Shown here in pieces: positions 33,901-42,708 of a stretch of 64,000 nt of DNA. Origin of the DNA: an uncultured Poribacteria bacterium (lineage in GTDB: Bacteria; Poribacteria; WGA-4E; PCPOR2b); assembly GCA_958296125.1 (NCBI GenBank), contig OY282444.1, forward strand, positions 3,443,623 through 3,507,622. Reading direction: 5' to 3'. The notes beneath the pieces were generated by a model. It saw only the letters and a list, made by a program, of their open reading frames with translations, had not been told where the DNA came from and made no database searches. Each line of letters starts with the position of its first letter. The stretch's first letter is position 1. Made by a program: the position numbers and the translations under genes.

Positions 33901-33921
33901 AAAAAGGAGGTTATCAACGGT

Positions 33922-34392
33922 ATGGCGAAAGCACAGAACGTCAAAGGTATTGCGCCGGAGAAAAGCCTTGAAGAGTGCGCTCGAAGGATTATCACCACCC
34001 GGCTGCAGGAGATGATGTCTTTCAAATCGGGGGCCATTGATGGGACAGATATCGAGTATGTTCACGATATGCGAGTCGCCTCCCGACGGCTACGCGCTGC
34101 CATGCAGAACTTCGCGGATTGCTTTGCCCGAAAAAAGAAGTTCCGCAGGCACCTCAAACGGGTTGAGCAGATTACGCATACGTTGGGAGACGTGCGTGAT
34201 TTAGATGTGTTAATCGATCGCTTTCAAAAAGACGCGCAAACAGTCCCAGAAGCTGCACAGATCGGTGTTCAAAACCTGATAAGTCATCTCCAGCGAGAAC
34301 GGGAAGAGCGGCGGGCACCGATGTTTACGATGTTTGAAGCATTGGACAAAAGTAATTTTGAGCAGAAGTTCTTGAAATTCTTTAAGGTATAG
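33922..34392 (+). CDS. CHAD protein, N-terminal half-domain
   Basis: The protein has 156 residues after an AAGGAGG site. It contains VHDMRVASRRLRAAMQNF and LGDVRDLDVLIDRF, the motifs of the first four-helix half of a CHAD domain (conserved His, Arg-rich, polyphosphate-binding). It stops where a normal CHAD protein (about 300 residues) would go on to its second half, which is supplied by the next gene 2 nt downstream in another frame. The starts of both proteins are alike (MAKAQNVKG and MAKAWKVKG). Confidence 0.8.
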   Translation: MAKAQNVKGIAPEKSLEECARRIITTRLQEMMSFKSGAIDGTDIEYVHDMRVASRRLRAAMQNFADCFARKKKFRRHLKRVEQITHTLGDVRDLDVLIDRFQKDAQTVPEAAQIGVQNLISHLQREREERRAPMFTMFEALDKSNFEQKFLKFFKV

Positions 34393-34394
34393 AT

Positions 34395-34964
34395 ATGGCA
34401 AAAGCATGGAAAGTGAAGGGGACTCAACCACAGTCGAGCTATCGTTGGAACGCACAGGTTATCCTTGCCGTAAAGGTTGAGGAAGCATACTCGTGGGCGG
34501 AAGCCATTCGCAATCCAGATAACATCAAGGCACTCCATAACCTGCGAATCTCAATTAAGCGGCTACGCTATTCGATGGAGTGCTTCACCATCAACTATGG
34601 TGAGGAATTCAAGGATTTCTTGGAGGGCTTAGCAGATTTGCAAGGACAACTGGGTGATATTCACGATTGCGATGTTGTCGAAACGGTTCTGACGGATTAT
34701 TTGCAATCACTTCCGGACCAAGCGGATACGGAGACCGGTGTAATTGGCATCAATGCCCTGCTGCTCCGCTACCGTGAAATGCGGGCGGCAAAGTATCAGG
34801 CGTTTTTGCAGCAATGGACTGTGCTTGAGGAAGCAGATTTCAAGGACCAACTCCTTAGAATCGTCACAGGTGAATCGGGAGCAGAAACGTCCTCTCAGGA
34901 GTTTAGGCACCTCCGTCCATCCGCAGCCGAATTTAAGAAGCAGACCACTCATCTTAGAACGTAA
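34395..34964 (+). CDS. CHAD protein, C-terminal half-domain
   Basis: The protein has 189 residues. It contains LHNLRISIKRLRYSMECF and LADLQGQLGDIHDCDVV, typical of the second half of a CHAD domain (KRLRYxxE, LGxxxDxxV). The ATG lies 2 nt after the stop of the upstream gene, so translation is probably coupled. The N terminus MAKAWKVKG repeats the leader of the first half, arguing for a stable two-protein arrangement and against a simple frameshift. The two products would need to associate to give the full helical groove that binds polyphosphate. Confidence 0.78.
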   Translation: MAKAWKVKGTQPQSSYRWNAQVILAVKVEEAYSWAEAIRNPDNIKALHNLRISIKRLRYSMECFTINYGEEFKDFLEGLADLQGQLGDIHDCDVVETVLTDYLQSLPDQADTETGVIGINALLLRYREMRAAKYQAFLQQWTVLEEADFKDQLLRIVTGESGAETSSQEFRHLRPSAAEFKKQTTHLRT

Positions 34965-34978
34965 AGGAGACGCAGAAA

Positions 34979-35956
34979 ATGGCGGTGAATGACGATTATG
35001 TTGTCGGGGTAGATATGGGAGGCACGAAAATCTTGGCTGCCGTTATTGATGCCGAGGGAAAAATTGTCCATCAAGTCAAAACAGCGACAAAGCCAAGGAA
35101 AGGTCAGGAGGAAGTGATTAAACGGATTGCACGCTGCATCCAAGAAGCGATTGACCGCGCCAAACTTAAACCTTCTCAAATTCGCGCAATCGGTATCGGG
35201 TCACCGGGTCCACTCGATCCGGAGACAGGGGTCATTATCTTCGCGCCTAATCTCGGTTGGTCAAACGTGCCGCTCAAGACGAAGCTAGAAGTAAACCTTG
35301 GTATCCCTACTTTCGTTGATAATGATGTCAATATGGGGACACTTGGCGAGTATGCCTTCGGTGCTGGACAAGGGGTAAAAAGTCTCGTTGGGATTTTTGT
35401 TGGCACCGGAATCGGCGGTGGGATTATCTTAGATGGGAAACTCTATCATGGTGTCAACAAAACCGCTGGAGAAGTCGGGCACATGATTGTGAAAGCGAAC
35501 GGGCCCCGGTGTGGTTGTGGCAATTTCGGCTGTCTGGAAGCGGTTGCTAGCCGCACCGCAATTACTAGGGAACTTCAGAAAGCTATCCTAAAAAAAGGGC
35601 AGAAAAGCAAACTCACCCAGCTGAATGGCGGAAGCCTCGACTTGATTCGGAGTCAAGCCATCGCTAAAGCTGTCAAGCGCGCCGACAAACCGACAATTAA
35701 GGTGATGCAACGTGCCGGGAAATATCTAGGAATGAGCGTAGCTTCGATTGTCCATTTCTTGAACCCTGAAATGATTGTGCTCGGCGGGGGGGTCATCGAA
35801 GCGATGGGGGATAGCTTGTTAGATCCAATCCGCCAAGCAGCAGCGAAATATGCTCTGCCCACAACGATGGACGGTGTTCAGATTGTCGAGGCAACCCTTG
35901 GCGATAACGCGGGTGTGATTGGGGCATCCGTTTTAGCGCGTCAGCGGTTGTCGTGA
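34979..35956 (+). CDS. ROK family glucokinase-like sugar kinase
   Basis: The protein has 325 residues with an AAAGGAG site. Phosphate-binding VGVDMGGTKILAAV, glucokinase-type APNLGWSNVPLK, catalytic Asp in FVDNDVNMGTLGE, FVGTGIGGGI, the zinc motif CGCGNFGCLEAVAS and the EVGHM His ligand are all present. ROK glucokinases phosphorylate glucose at O6 with ATP; a few relatives use polyphosphate. It lies 14 nt downstream of the CHAD pair, which makes a polyphosphate donor a reasonable hypothesis, though the sequence does not decide the phosphate source. Confidence 0.85.
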   Translation: MAVNDDYVVGVDMGGTKILAAVIDAEGKIVHQVKTATKPRKGQEEVIKRIARCIQEAIDRAKLKPSQIRAIGIGSPGPLDPETGVIIFAPNLGWSNVPLKTKLEVNLGIPTFVDNDVNMGTLGEYAFGAGQGVKSLVGIFVGTGIGGGIILDGKLYHGVNKTAGEVGHMIVKANGPRCGCGNFGCLEAVASRTAITRELQKAILKKGQKSKLTQLNGGSLDLIRSQAIAKAVKRADKPTIKVMQRAGKYLGMSVASIVHFLNPEMIVLGGGVIEAMGDSLLDPIRQAAAKYALPTTMDGVQIVEATLGDNAGVIGASVLARQRLS

Positions 35957-35998
35957 AACGTAAACGGGAGAAATTACCGATAAAACATGGAGGAACAC

Positions 35999-36406
35999 AT
36001 GCCATATAAAATCTATCCCACGGCTGCTGCTGATGCCTCAACGGCATTCCAGATTGAGCTCGATCCGCGCGCAATTGAGGCGATGGAAGAGATCGAAAAC
36101 AGTGGGGCACAAGGGGCAGCACGCGAGGAGATTTTGCGAAAGCACCTCAGCACAGACTATGACAAGGGCTACTGGGGGACCGCTTACGGACTTCATGGGA
36201 TTTCCGATGGCTTGACACCAGCGAGGCTCGCTGAAATACTTGAAGAACATGGTGAGTCCTTTGATCCCTGTGTGGAGCGAGACACATTCGATCACAGCAT
36301 GATGGTCAATGTCGAATCGGAGTTGGATTCGCAGCTGGAATTTATTCCCGACCGGATTTTCGATGCCATCGTGGATGCCTACAAGCAGGAGCTGATCGCC
36401 AGTTGA
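35999..36406 (+). CDS. Hypothetical protein
   Basis: The protein has 135 residues from ATG 35999, 5 nt after GGAGG; an ATG at 35987 overlaps that site and is rejected. It has an acidic, helix-rich soluble composition (FQIELDPRAIEAMEEIENS, GLTPARLAEILEEHGE) with no domain I recognise and no membrane segment. It is probably the next gene of the HhH-CYTH-CHAD-ROK transcript (42 nt gap). Confidence 0.6.
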   Translation: MPYKIYPTAAADASTAFQIELDPRAIEAMEEIENSGAQGAAREEILRKHLSTDYDKGYWGTAYGLHGISDGLTPARLAEILEEHGESFDPCVERDTFDHSMMVNVESELDSQLEFIPDRIFDAIVDAYKQELIAS

Positions 36407-36504
36407 GATCGCCACAGGCTAAACCCTATTACACAATATTACACAATGGTTGGGGAAAAACACGAAATGTAATGAGTAACACTATCGAACTAGGAGGGTA
36501 TATC

Positions 36505-36999
36505 ATGACTTTAGAAAATTGGGTAGTATCGGCATCAAAAGTCAAAAGGGCTTTTCTCGCAATCACCGACCATCTGCTGACACGGGTGAATCTCGAATCG
36601 CTTGAAGGTGACGAGGGGACGGTAGGTGTCAAAGCCGTGTGGGAGGGTGAACGTGGCGAAAGCACCTTAAAAGTAAACGCACCCTCTTTGAAGGGGAACA
36701 TCAAAACAGAAGGGGATGCAGCACCAACGGTCGAATACTGGCATACCGGGGACAAGCGCGGCTTTGCATTGCGAAATCCGAGGAGTATCTCCTGTGAACT
36801 GGATGAGGAGACGTTTAGGAAAATTGAGACAGGCAAAGCCGCGGGGATCGCAATCGCTGCCGGTGCCGCGGTTGGACTGGTTGGTTGGTGCGCCGTAGTG
36901 CTTTTAGGTCGGGCGGCACTGGTCAAACAGGAAGCAGAGCCTGCTTCACCGCGCCAGCTTGAACCGGACCCCGCTAGCGGTAATTCGCACGATGGGTAG
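36505..36999 (+). CDS. Hypothetical single-pass membrane protein
   Basis: The ATG at 36505 follows AGGAGGG; upstream in-frame starts have no site. It has 164 residues. A soluble, beta-looking first part (residues 1-105) is followed by one glycine/alanine-rich helix (AAGIAIAAGAAVGLVGWCAVVLLG) and a short polar tail. No family is recognised. It sits at the end of the phosphate-related gene run and before a repeat-bearing gap. Confidence 0.55.
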   Translation: MTLENWVVSASKVKRAFLAITDHLLTRVNLESLEGDEGTVGVKAVWEGERGESTLKVNAPSLKGNIKTEGDAAPTVEYWHTGDKRGFALRNPRSISCELDEETFRKIETGKAAGIAIAAGAAVGLVGWCAVVLLGRAALVKQEAEPASPRQLEPDPASGNSHDG

Positions 37000-37035
37000 G
37001 AGCCCTAAAACGTGAAGCGTGCCGAGCGAAAGAAT

Positions 37036-37098
37036 TTCTCACAATCCCAATGCTTGCCTGCCTGCCCGGTCTCGACACGGACAGCGTTGGGTCAAACA
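37036..37098 (-). mobile_element. Orphan right-end hairpin of the IS200/IS605-like family
   Basis: Read on the minus strand: GTTTGACCCAACGCT, loop, AGCATTGGGATTGTGAGAA. This matches the right end of element B (GTTTGACCCAATGTT...CATTGGGCTTGTGAGA). The stems are 37046-37054 and 37083-37091. The 28-nt loop contains a copy of the 18-bp repeat (37065-37082). Confidence 0.45.
37065..37082 (+). repeat. 18-bp dispersed repeat, variant
   Basis: CCCGGTCTCGACACGGAC, with two mismatches to the consensus, carried in the loop of the end hairpin 37046-37091. Confidence 0.55.
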
Positions 37099-37236
37099 CC
37101 GTGAGGGAAGTTCTAAATCACTATTCTAACCGAGTCACCGCACTTCATTCGATCGGTCGGCTGGAAAAATTCCCAACATAATTTTTGACGCTTACCTTCG
37201 CGCCTTGTCAATTCTTCAGTCCAATACACCGCCCGG

Positions 37237-38382
37237 CTATGCCGCTTTGACTTTTTCCTTGAACGCATGGATTGCCATCTCCAGTTCGTCATCTTCAACG
37301 CTGTGGTGGACAAAAAAGCTCCACGCACCTCGAGTCGATTTCTCGGCGTTTGGACACGAACCGGGGACATATTGCACGGAGTCAGGCAGTGGTACGCCGA
37401 CGGAAGTCTGCCGCATCGCTTGCATACGCTGATACTCTACTTCGATGTAGTTAATCTCACCCCTGCACCCCAATGATTCGGGTCCCCATACCGGATACAC
37501 CCAATAGTTAGGTTGGGTCTCTGGATACACATACGCCAGTCGCACACCCGCAACATGACACAGTTCGGTCTCAATCTTTTCGACAAGCTCCCGTCGACGG
37601 GCGTTGAATCGGTCAATCTTTTCCAACTGGGCAAATGCTACTGCCCCCTGAAGTTCGCTGAAGCGGAAATCGTGGCCAAAGGAGAAATGCCCGCGCGTTG
37701 GCAAACCGTTAACAGGTTTCGCTTCTGGTCTCTCTAACCCGTACAGATACCACGGCATTCCAGAGTTCGAGAACTCTGTCGCCCGTTTATAGAGCTCCGG
37801 ATCGTCCGTGGCAATCATTCCCCCTTCGCCCGACGTGATATGCTTCGATTGCTGCATGGAAAAACAGGCGACATCACCGATGGTGCCGACCTTACGCCCC
37901 TTATAGTAGGCATCGTAGGACTGCGAGCAATCCTCCACAACCTTCAGGTGGTGCTTCTTTGCAACAGCCATAATCTCGCTCATCATCGCCGGCTGACCGT
38001 TCAGATGGACAATCACTATAGCGCGGGTCCGCGACGTGATGCACGCTTCAATCCCTTCAGCCGAAATAATCTGTGTCCTAGGATCCACATCAGCGAAGAC
38101 AGGAACGCAGCCGATCGCGACAACTGGGAAAGACACGAAAATTGGCGCGATAGCCGGACAGATAATTTCGTCCCCTACATCCAACCCTAGACTAGCGTAA
38201 GCCGTTGTATTGGCACTGGTCCCAGAGTTTACAGCGTGAACATATTTCCGACCGAGATGTTCCCCGAATGCCTCCTCAAATCTCGGAACGAAATTGCTTC
38301 GTCCCCACCGCCATGCGTCTTGGCTTGCGATGACCTCTCGTAGATAGGCCAGTTCTTTTTCTCCAAAGCAATTTCTTGGCAT
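37237..38382 (-). CDS. DegT/DnrJ/EryC1/StrS family aminotransferase
   Basis: The protein has 381 residues after a GAGGGGG site. The PLP Lys lies in CFSMQQSKHITSGEGGM, the cofactor Asp/Gln region in VVEDCSQSYDA, and the fold-type-I NSGTSANTTAYASLG motif near residue 60. Members transaminate or dehydrate keto-sugars, often UDP- or dTDP-linked, for surface polysaccharides or antibiotics. No sugar-nucleotide neighbours lie beside it, so the pathway is unknown. The GH4 glycosidase gene is divergent from it. Confidence 0.85.
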   Translation of the reverse strand: MPRNCFGEKELAYLREVIASQDAWRWGRSNFVPRFEEAFGEHLGRKYVHAVNSGTSANTTAYASLGLDVGDEIICPAIAPIFVSFPVVAIGCVPVFADVDPRTQIISAEGIEACITSRTRAIVIVHLNGQPAMMSEIMAVAKKHHLKVVEDCSQSYDAYYKGRKVGTIGDVACFSMQQSKHITSGEGGMIATDDPELYKRATEFSNSGMPWYLYGLERPEAKPVNGLPTRGHFSFGHDFRFSELQGAVAFAQLEKIDRFNARRRELVEKIETELCHVAGVRLAYVYPETQPNYWVYPVWGPESLGCRGEINYIEVEYQRMQAMRQTSVGVPLPDSVQYVPGSCPNAEKSTRGAWSFFVHHSVEDDELEMAIHAFKEKVKAA

Positions 38383-38553
38383 GTCGATCCCCCTCTTTCA
38401 TGAAGTTGTTTTGCAGGAATGGAATGGTTGTATTCGCGATGAGGGCTTAGTGAGCAGAGAGTAGCCCTCCGTTTCGATTATCATGCAACATTCCTTCGCA
38501 TACTTTATCAGAACACATACCTCTGGTCAACCTAAAATTACCCACCTTCCCTG

Positions 38554-38582
38554 TTGATATAACCCCCAAACCGTGATAGAAT
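38554..38582 (+). promoter_or_regulatory. Sigma-70-type promoter for the GH4 gene
   Basis: TTGATA (38554-38559), 17 nt spacer, TAGAAT (38577-38582), 51 nt upstream of the ATG at 38633. Confidence 0.5.
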
Positions 38583-38632
38583 GAAGCCAATACGATCCAT
38601 TTAGTGAAATCCGATTGGAGGTGGCACTTATT

Positions 38633-39931
38633 ATGGCTAAAATTGCTTTCCTCGGTGCGGGGAGTTTCGGCTTCGGCAGACGACTGATTGAAGATCTCCT
38701 CTCATTTCCAGAACTGATAGATTCAACTATCCATCTTGTAGACCCCGATAGTGAGCGACTGGCGTTGATACACACCTATGCCCAACGCATCGCTCGTGAG
38801 TTGAACCTACCCACACAGCTTGCCGCGTCAACAGAGCGTGAACCAGCCTTGGACGGTGCCGATTATGTCATCATTTCTATTCGGGTGGGCACCAACATGG
38901 AGCCAGAAGCGTTGGATGTGCAAATTCCGCTGGAGGTCGGTGGGCTTCGGCAAACGGTCTCCGACACCGTCGGCATCGGCGGCCTGATGAAGGGGCTGCG
39001 CACAATCCCTGCCATGCTCGACATCGCTCGGGATATGGAGCGGCTCTGTCCGGATGCCCCAATGCTCAACTATACCAATCCGATGGCGATGATTATGTGG
39101 GCGGTGTTGGAGGCAACGAGTATCTCCGGCGTGGGGCTTTGTCATAGTGTGCAGGGCACCAGTAAGCAGCTGGCGAACTACATGGGGGTGGATTACGAGA
39201 ACCTCCTCTATCGTGTGGCGGGGATTAATCACATGGCGTGGTTTTTGGAACTTTCGCAAGATGGCGAAACACTCTATCCACGTCTGAACGCCTGCCTTGA
39301 CGACCCTGAGATTGTCGCCCGCGACCCGGTGCGCTTTGAAATTCTGAAGCATTTCGGTCGGTTTGTCACCGAGTCCTCGCGCCACATGGCAGAGTATGTA
39401 CCTTACTTCATGCAACACACTGACGAAATGGCGCGGTTAAACCTTGAGAATCGGACCGCCGAAAGCTTTGTCAATCAACACACAGACAGGGAAAAGCGAA
39501 TCGCACAAGCAAAGCGTGAAGCGGAATCGGCACCAGTCGGACTGCGGCGTTCCCACGAATATGCAGCAATCATTATTCACGCAATGGAGACGGATACCCC
39601 CGCTTGCATTTACGGGAACGTGCTCAACACCGACCTCATCACCAATCTCCCGATTGGCTGTTGCGTCGAAGTCCCTACACTTATAACTCGCGCCGGGTTG
39701 CAGCCGTGCTATGTCGGTGCGCTACCGCCTCAATGTGCGGCCCTCTGCCAGACCAATATCAACATGCAAGGGTTGACGGTGCGCGCGATCCTAGAGGAGA
39801 ACCGAGAATATGCCTATCACGCGGGATTAGTCGATCCAAATACTGCCGCACAATTAACCTTGTCAGAGATTCGCACAACGATTGATCGGTTGTTGGATGC
39901 ACAGGGTGGATTTATGCCGCCGCTCGGTTAG
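38633..39931 (+). CDS. Glycoside hydrolase family 4 (alpha-glucosidase/alpha-galactosidase type)
   Basis: The protein has 432 residues from ATG 38633 (TGGAGG upstream). GH4 enzymes are NAD+ and Mn2+ dependent. The Rossmann start is IAFLGAGSFGFGRRLIEDLL; later come VDPDSERLAL, YTNPMAMIMWAV, the metal-binding Cys-His in GLCHSVQGTS and GINHMAWFLEL. The closest characterised groups are AglA/MelA-type enzymes acting on alpha-glucosides or alpha-galactosides without phosphorylation, but substrate choice is inference. The SMP-30-like lactonase downstream could process a derived sugar lactone. Confidence 0.85.
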   Translation: MAKIAFLGAGSFGFGRRLIEDLLSFPELIDSTIHLVDPDSERLALIHTYAQRIARELNLPTQLAASTEREPALDGADYVIISIRVGTNMEPEALDVQIPLEVGGLRQTVSDTVGIGGLMKGLRTIPAMLDIARDMERLCPDAPMLNYTNPMAMIMWAVLEATSISGVGLCHSVQGTSKQLANYMGVDYENLLYRVAGINHMAWFLELSQDGETLYPRLNACLDDPEIVARDPVRFEILKHFGRFVTESSRHMAEYVPYFMQHTDEMARLNLENRTAESFVNQHTDREKRIAQAKREAESAPVGLRRSHEYAAIIIHAMETDTPACIYGNVLNTDLITNLPIGCCVEVPTLITRAGLQPCYVGALPPQCAALCQTNINMQGLTVRAILEENREYAYHAGLVDPNTAAQLTLSEIRTTIDRLLDAQGGFMPPLG

Positions 39932-40160
39932 TAGAAGTTTGGGATAAACCTTATAGCTCCCAGGGGAATTGCCTCCGTTATAAAAATTAGGCAAGTGAGC
40001 GGGCGATCACAGGTTAGGAAACCCCGATGCATCGAGGGCAGGCTCTGTGGCTACGAGTACATTGCCATGCCCTATTGCAACTCCATTTCTCTATTGACTC
40101 AACGGTGGATTTCAGCCAAAATAGAGCGATATTATCTCACAGGAAAGGCAGCTTGTCACA

Positions 40161-41003
40161 ATGATCGAGGAACTTTTTATCAGTCATATTTTCACAGAAC
40201 GGGACGGTTTTACCTCTGGCATAGAAGGACCCGCCTGTGATGCCGATGGCAACCTTTATGCCGTCAACTACGCATGTCAGCATACGGTCGGGAAGGTTAC
40301 TCCGGTGGGAAAATGTAGCGTATTTGTCGAACTGCCCGATGGCAGTATTGGAAACGGCATCCGTTTCAACAGCGCAGGTTTCATGCTTATCGCCGACTAT
40401 ACCAACCACAATATCCTCAAGGTTGATATGGGAACACAGGATATCAACATCTATGCCCATGAGCCCACCATGAATCAGCCAAATGACATCGCCATCGGCT
40501 CCAACGATATCGTCTACGCCAGCGACCCGAACTGGGCGGAATCAACGGGGCAAATCTGGCGCATTGATACAGACGGTGCAGTCACGCTTCTTGAGGCGGA
40601 TATGGGGACCACTAACGGCATTGAAGTCAGCCCCGATGAGCGCACCCTCTACGTCAATGAAAGTGTGCAACGTAACATCTGGGCGTACGAGCTATCCGCA
40701 AGGGGAGAGGTTAGGGATAAGCGATTACTGATTCAGTTCCCCGATTTTGGGTTTGATGGTATGCGCTGCGATGTTGAAGGCAATCTCTACGTGACGCGCC
40801 ACGGCAAAGGCACAATCGCTAAAATTTCTCCGCAGGGTGAGGTGCTTCTGGAGGTTGAACTTGCTGGAAAGCAGTGCACCAACCTTGCCTTTGGCGGTCC
40901 TGATGGACGGACCTGTTATGTCACACTCGCTGACCGAGGCAATATCGAGTATTTCCGCACAGATTTGCCGGGGCGAAGTTGGCAGCTTTTTCAGAGGGGT
41001 TAA
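40161..41003 (+). CDS. SMP-30/gluconolactonase/LRE family protein
   Basis: The protein has 280 residues. Six-bladed propeller lactonases of this family bind one divalent metal through Glu in SGIEGPACDADG, Asn in QPNDIAIG, Asn in TTNGIEVSPDERTLYV and Asp in FGFDGMRCD; all four are in place. The likely reaction is hydrolysis of a sugar-acid lactone. Its stop codon abuts the start of the thioredoxin-like gene (TAAATG), so they share a transcript. The start ATG has AGGAAAGG about 14 nt upstream, a loose fit. Confidence 0.82.
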   Translation: MIEELFISHIFTERDGFTSGIEGPACDADGNLYAVNYACQHTVGKVTPVGKCSVFVELPDGSIGNGIRFNSAGFMLIADYTNHNILKVDMGTQDINIYAHEPTMNQPNDIAIGSNDIVYASDPNWAESTGQIWRIDTDGAVTLLEADMGTTNGIEVSPDERTLYVNESVQRNIWAYELSARGEVRDKRLLIQFPDFGFDGMRCDVEGNLYVTRHGKGTIAKISPQGEVLLEVELAGKQCTNLAFGGPDGRTCYVTLADRGNIEYFRTDLPGRSWQLFQRG

Positions 41004-41612
41004 ATGCGTAATTTACGGATAGGCGGCATCCTCCTGTTGATGCTGCTGAACATCAATCAAGGGCTTATCGCCAAGGAAGGCGACGAATTAATTGGGAAAC
41101 CGGCTCCGGAATGGGAGGCACTGAAGTGGCTGAATTCGCAGCCGCTCAAGCTGAACGAGCTAGCGGACAAAGTGGTTCTCATTCGCTGGTGGACGGAGAC
41201 ATGCCCATTTTGTAGCCGTAGTGCACCTGCGCTGAACGAATTTCACGACACCTTCGAGGATGAGGGTCTGGTCGTGATTGGGATGTACCATCCGAAACCA
41301 CCCGGCCCGCGTCGTCAAAAGGCACTAGAAAAGGTGGTGAAGCGACTTGGCTTTGAATTCCCGATTGCCTTAGATATGGATTGGAGCACGTTGCGACGTT
41401 ACTGGTTGGCTAAGGGCAGACACCGATGGACTTCGGTCAGCTTTCTCATTGATAAGCGGGGAAAGATTCGCTATATCCACCCGGGTGGCGAGTATTACAA
41501 AGGAAAAGACGAAACACAGACGGAAGCCCAACGAGATTATCACGAATTGAAAGCGATGATTGAAAAATTAATTGCGGCACCTTCTCAGTCCCAAGTTAAA
41601 TCGTCGGATTAG
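41004..41612 (+). CDS. Secreted TlpA/peroxiredoxin-like thioredoxin-fold protein
   Basis: The protein has 202 residues. The signal peptide MRNLRIGGILLLMLLNINQG is followed by the Redoxin/AhpC-TSA-like core: GKPAPEWEALKWLNS, then WWTETCPFCSRSAPAL with the CPFC redox pair, and SFLIDKRGKIRYIHPGG. It should be a periplasmic thiol-disulfide oxidoreductase. It ends 65 nt from the convergent MsrP gene, a periplasmic methionine-sulfoxide reductase, so a redox link is conceivable. It starts directly at the SMP-30 stop. Confidence 0.8.
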   Translation: MRNLRIGGILLLMLLNINQGLIAKEGDELIGKPAPEWEALKWLNSQPLKLNELADKVVLIRWWTETCPFCSRSAPALNEFHDTFEDEGLVVIGMYHPKPPGPRRQKALEKVVKRLGFEFPIALDMDWSTLRRYWLAKGRHRWTSVSFLIDKRGKIRYIHPGGEYYKGKDETQTEAQRDYHELKAMIEKLIAAPSQSQVKSSD

Positions 41613-41676
41613 TTTGCATCATCAGATGGAAACAGACCTTGCGTCGATGGTTCATCATCTATGCCGTGATGATGAA

Positions 41677-42666
41677 TCATCGATTATAAAGGTGTGCAAC
41701 ATATTCGGCGTAACCGTTGTAGAGCAGCGTCGGGCGTTTTTTCCACATGAAGGCTGGACCGTTGCCAATCATCCGTTCGGAGGCTTGCGACCACCGTGGG
41801 TGCGGTACGTCGGGTTCCACATTTGCCTCAAAACCGTATTCACTCGATTGAAGGGTGTTCCAGAACGTCTTCGGTTGATAGTTGAGAAACTCAATTTTTA
41901 CGATGGATTTGGCACCCTTGAAGCCGTACTTCCACGGCACCACTTCGCGGATGGGTGCCCCGTGCTGCTTTGGAAGTTCGTGACCATAGATACCAATGGC
42001 AAAAAACGCCAGTTCATTTGCCATCTCGTCGGTGCGGAGCCCTTCTGTATAGGGCCAAGGAAGTCGAGATAAGCGAGGCCCCGGTCCCTTGGTAATCTTC
42101 CGATTGTAATACGAGATGAAGCGAACGTATCTCGCCTCTGACATCGGCTCAACATCATCAATAATCCGTTTCATCGGGAAGCCAAGCCATGGAACAACCA
42201 TTGCCCACGCCTCAACACAACGGAAGCGATAGACCCGCTCCTCAAGGGGAAATTTCTTCTTGATGTTGTCTAAGTCATAGGTGCGGGGATTCCTGACTAA
42301 GCCGGTGACCTCTACTTTCCAGTTTTCGGTCGGCAACGCCTGCGCCGCTTCCCAGATAGATTTTGATCCACCGAATTCATAGAAGTTGTTATACTTGGCG
42401 GCAACGGCTTCGTCGGTGATGGGGCGGTCAACCTTTGCAAAGGCTGGATTCTGTTTGACCGATTCAAATTTCATCAGGTTCGGGTCTATCTGGGGAGGTG
42501 GCTTTGACTCCGATTCGGTCGCGCAACCGAGAATCGATCCACCGGCAATGCTCAAACCGGCACCGGCAAGCGTCGTCAAGAACCTCCGTCGATTTATAAA
42601 AGCTGCTTCCGGCGTAACCTCCCGCTCTGGAATCTCCCAAGTTTTTGGAATGTGGATGTTTGCCAT
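41677..42666 (-). CDS. msrP: Methionine sulfoxide reductase catalytic subunit MsrP (YedY-type molybdoenzyme)
   Basis: The protein has 329 residues. A twin-arginine signal (INRRRFLTTLAGAGLSIAGG) is followed by the sulfite-oxidase-fold molybdopterin domain, including the molybdenum-ligand Cys in VYRFRCVEAWAMVVPW and VTGLVRNPRTYDLD. MsrP repairs oxidised methionine in periplasmic proteins and normally receives electrons from the membrane heme protein MsrQ. No msrQ lies next to it here; the adjacent gene is a PhyH oxygenase 42 nt upstream on the same strand. The ribosome site is GAGAGGA. Confidence 0.88.
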   Translation of the reverse strand: MANIHIPKTWEIPEREVTPEAAFINRRRFLTTLAGAGLSIAGGSILGCATESESKPPPQIDPNLMKFESVKQNPAFAKVDRPITDEAVAAKYNNFYEFGGSKSIWEAAQALPTENWKVEVTGLVRNPRTYDLDNIKKKFPLEERVYRFRCVEAWAMVVPWLGFPMKRIIDDVEPMSEARYVRFISYYNRKITKGPGPRLSRLPWPYTEGLRTDEMANELAFFAIGIYGHELPKQHGAPIREVVPWKYGFKGAKSIVKIEFLNYQPKTFWNTLQSSEYGFEANVEPDVPHPRWSQASERMIGNGPAFMWKKRPTLLYNGYAEYVAHLYNR

Positions 42667-42708
42667 GGGTTTATCCTCTCTTTCTGCTTTAATCCGTCCT
42701 ACCCCCCC

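Noticed and set aside
33922-34964. Frameshift in a single CHAD gene
   Set aside because: The second frame begins with its own MAKAxxVKG leader, duplicated from the first, immediately after a stop, which a simple indel would not create.
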